Source: Paraburkholderia youngii
Lineage (GTDB): Bacteria > Pseudomonadota > Gammaproteobacteria > Burkholderiales > Burkholderiaceae
Reading direction: 5' to 3'
Length of the DNA stretch: 64,000 bases
NCBI RefSeq assembly: GCF_013366925.1
Contig: NZ_JAALDK010000001.1
Location: 1,309,089 to 1,373,088, forward strand
A program made the position numbers and the translations under genes. The stretch's first letter is position 1; the number at the start of each line of letters is the position of its first letter. This document shows, in pieces, positions 63,901 through 64,000 of the stretch. Below the pieces are notes generated by a model, which made no database searches, had not been told where the DNA came from, and saw only the letters and a list, made by a program, of their open reading frames with translations.

Positions 63901-64000
63901 AGGCTGAACAGCAGGAACAGGCCGACCAGCGTCGCCGTCACATTGCGCGTCGCTTCGGCGCGCTGCTGGCGCAGGCGCAATTGGACATCGAGAAAATCGC
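60921..64000 (-). CDS. Hybrid histidine kinase with three receivers (5' end outside window)
   Basis: At least 1,026 residues are visible. A membrane helix (about nucleotides 63870-63940) is followed by a GAF-like domain, a long Gln/Glu-rich coiled coil, HisKA with His in FLANMSHELRTPL (near 62995), an ATPase with GGSGLGLSISREF, a Met/Gly-rich linker, and three receivers with Asp in LLDVGLPDRSG, VTDLALPDGTG and LMDVMMPEMDG. The frame runs off the edge in DVQLRLRQQRAEATRN, the usual end of a CHASE3 periplasmic domain. It heads the operon with cheR, cheB and the receiver-kinase. Confidence 0.93.
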   Translation of the reverse strand, partial: DFLDVQLRLRQQRAEATRNVTATLVGLFLLFSLGVSGLLAWRGRRELLDLSQTYDDVLRQQAEQTTLLEQQVWLRSGQRLLADKVVGQTSAPLVGRAMLEFLAQYLDAVVAALYVRDRQSGTLRRIAAYGYSRDSEQTAALSFEEGETLVGQAARSHRTLVLRDVPADYVRVMSATGSGAPRNLLILPIDNDGQVNGVIEMGFLREVRPRDEEFMELIRHSMGDFLEAALYRERLQDALAETQQLNEELQVQQEELRVSNEGLEERGRALMESQRRLEAQQAELEQTNVQLEEYAQRLERQKSDLLRAQNDLAANAERLEQSSRYKSEFLANMSHELRTPLNSSLILAKLLQQNRSGNLTDEQVRYAETIHASNSDLLVLINDILDLSKVEAGQLTVEPETVSIEATLQSLDEMFRPIAATKHLRVAFDKLPGTPDTFVTDGQRLTQILRNLLSNAVKFTERGEVTLEVAKVEDNVLRFDVRDSGIGIPADKLDMIFEAFQQADGSTSRQYGGSGLGLSISREFSRLLGGRITVASEVGKGSVFSLWLPLDTREAADSAMNAGMGMCMGMGAQATAEAPLLHTPLDAAPAAVISPANGLANRASPVASRDALQPGTVEPAAAPIADDRDNRTRAGRLIVAVEDDPPFAAILRDLVHELDFDFVHASDAASGLALVRDMRPAAVLLDVGLPDRSGLTVLEWLKNDPLTRHIPIHIVSATDHADKALHLGAIGYTLKPTARSTMEAAIRRLEARLQQRLKRVLVIEDDAPMRASIRALLQSENTEIVAVATLAEAFEQLSTVAFDCVVTDLALPDGTGYDLLERLAANTAHASLPVIVYTGRMLSDEEEHRLRRYSKSIIIKGAKSPERLLDEVTLFLHSVESSLAPEQQRMLRTVRQRDNALEGRTILLAEDDVRNIFALSHVLEPLGAKLLIARNGREALDELESGPEVHLVLMDVMMPEMDGLTAMGEIRRNPRFAHLPIIALTAKAMANDRTRCLEAGADDYVSKPIDVDKLVALCRVWLRQR

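Noticed and set aside
1..64000. Mobile elements, CRISPR arrays, tRNA and rRNA genes
   Set aside because: I looked for transposase-like frames, regularly spaced repeats and tRNA-like arms and saw none that could be supported.

Overview
The window is about 64 kb of GC-rich DNA (strong G/C third-position bias throughout) with gene content typical of a Burkholderiaceae chromosome, most likely Paraburkholderia or Burkholderia. The clues are AAHS-type MFS permeases, a DUF3311/MctP pair, DUF1488, a DUF4148-like tail, an ArAE-type exporter, a cobG/cobH/cobI/cbiG-cobJ cluster and a hybrid-kinase/CheR/CheB module. I saw no rRNA, tRNA, CRISPR array, insertion sequence or phage gene. The genus is an inference from protein style, not from a marker gene.

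Layout. 1-9214: a catabolic operon on the minus strand (IlvD/Edd dehydratase, MFS, TfdA/TauD-like dioxygenase, aconitase X large and small subunits, FAD oxidoreductase, second MFS), driven by a divergent LysR regulator; its substrate is not evident. 9240-16358: stress and housekeeping genes (tandem UspA, ferritin-like protein, transketolase, cupin) followed by a run of very small proteins and a MarC-type membrane protein. 16710-19157: DUF3311 plus MctP-like monocarboxylate symporter, then a glutathione S-transferase. 19170-22724: a diguanylate cyclase overlapping a membrane-anchored unknown, and an ArAE-like exporter. 22768-28873: periplasmic cupredoxin and metallophosphoesterase, Tat-type aldo/keto reductase, HAD hydrolase, epoxide hydrolase, a stand-alone SurE and a TTG-started membrane protein. 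29055-33469: a truncated DMT transporter, beta-carbonic anhydrase, DUF1488, secreted alpha/beta hydrolase and an AraC/GyrI regulator.

33642-42352 holds two divergent cobalamin (corrin ring) operons: cobL-cbiD-cobK-cobM on minus and cobG-cobH-cobI-cbiG/cobJ on plus. They mix the oxygen-dependent ring-contraction enzyme CobG with CbiG and CbiD of the anaerobic route, and no cobF lies in the window. 42387-46207 is an SbcC/SbcD-like ATPase/nuclease pair, followed by a DUF445 protein and a long AI-2E family permease with an unusual soluble C-terminus. 50214-57248 has a flavin monooxygenase with a DUF2783-like partner, small unknowns, a 2-dehydropantoate reductase-like gene, a class II aldolase, an aromatic aminotransferase and a LysR regulator that looks leaderless. 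57321-58145 is a LuxR-type regulator. 58249-64000 is a signalling operon: triple-receiver hybrid histidine kinase (cut by the window edge), CheR, receiver-less CheB and a receiver-histidine kinase.

The least explained system is the first operon: two iron-sulfur dehydratases of unrelated superfamilies, an Fe(II)/2-oxoglutarate dioxygenase, a flavin dehydrogenase and two paralogous permeases under one LysR regulator.
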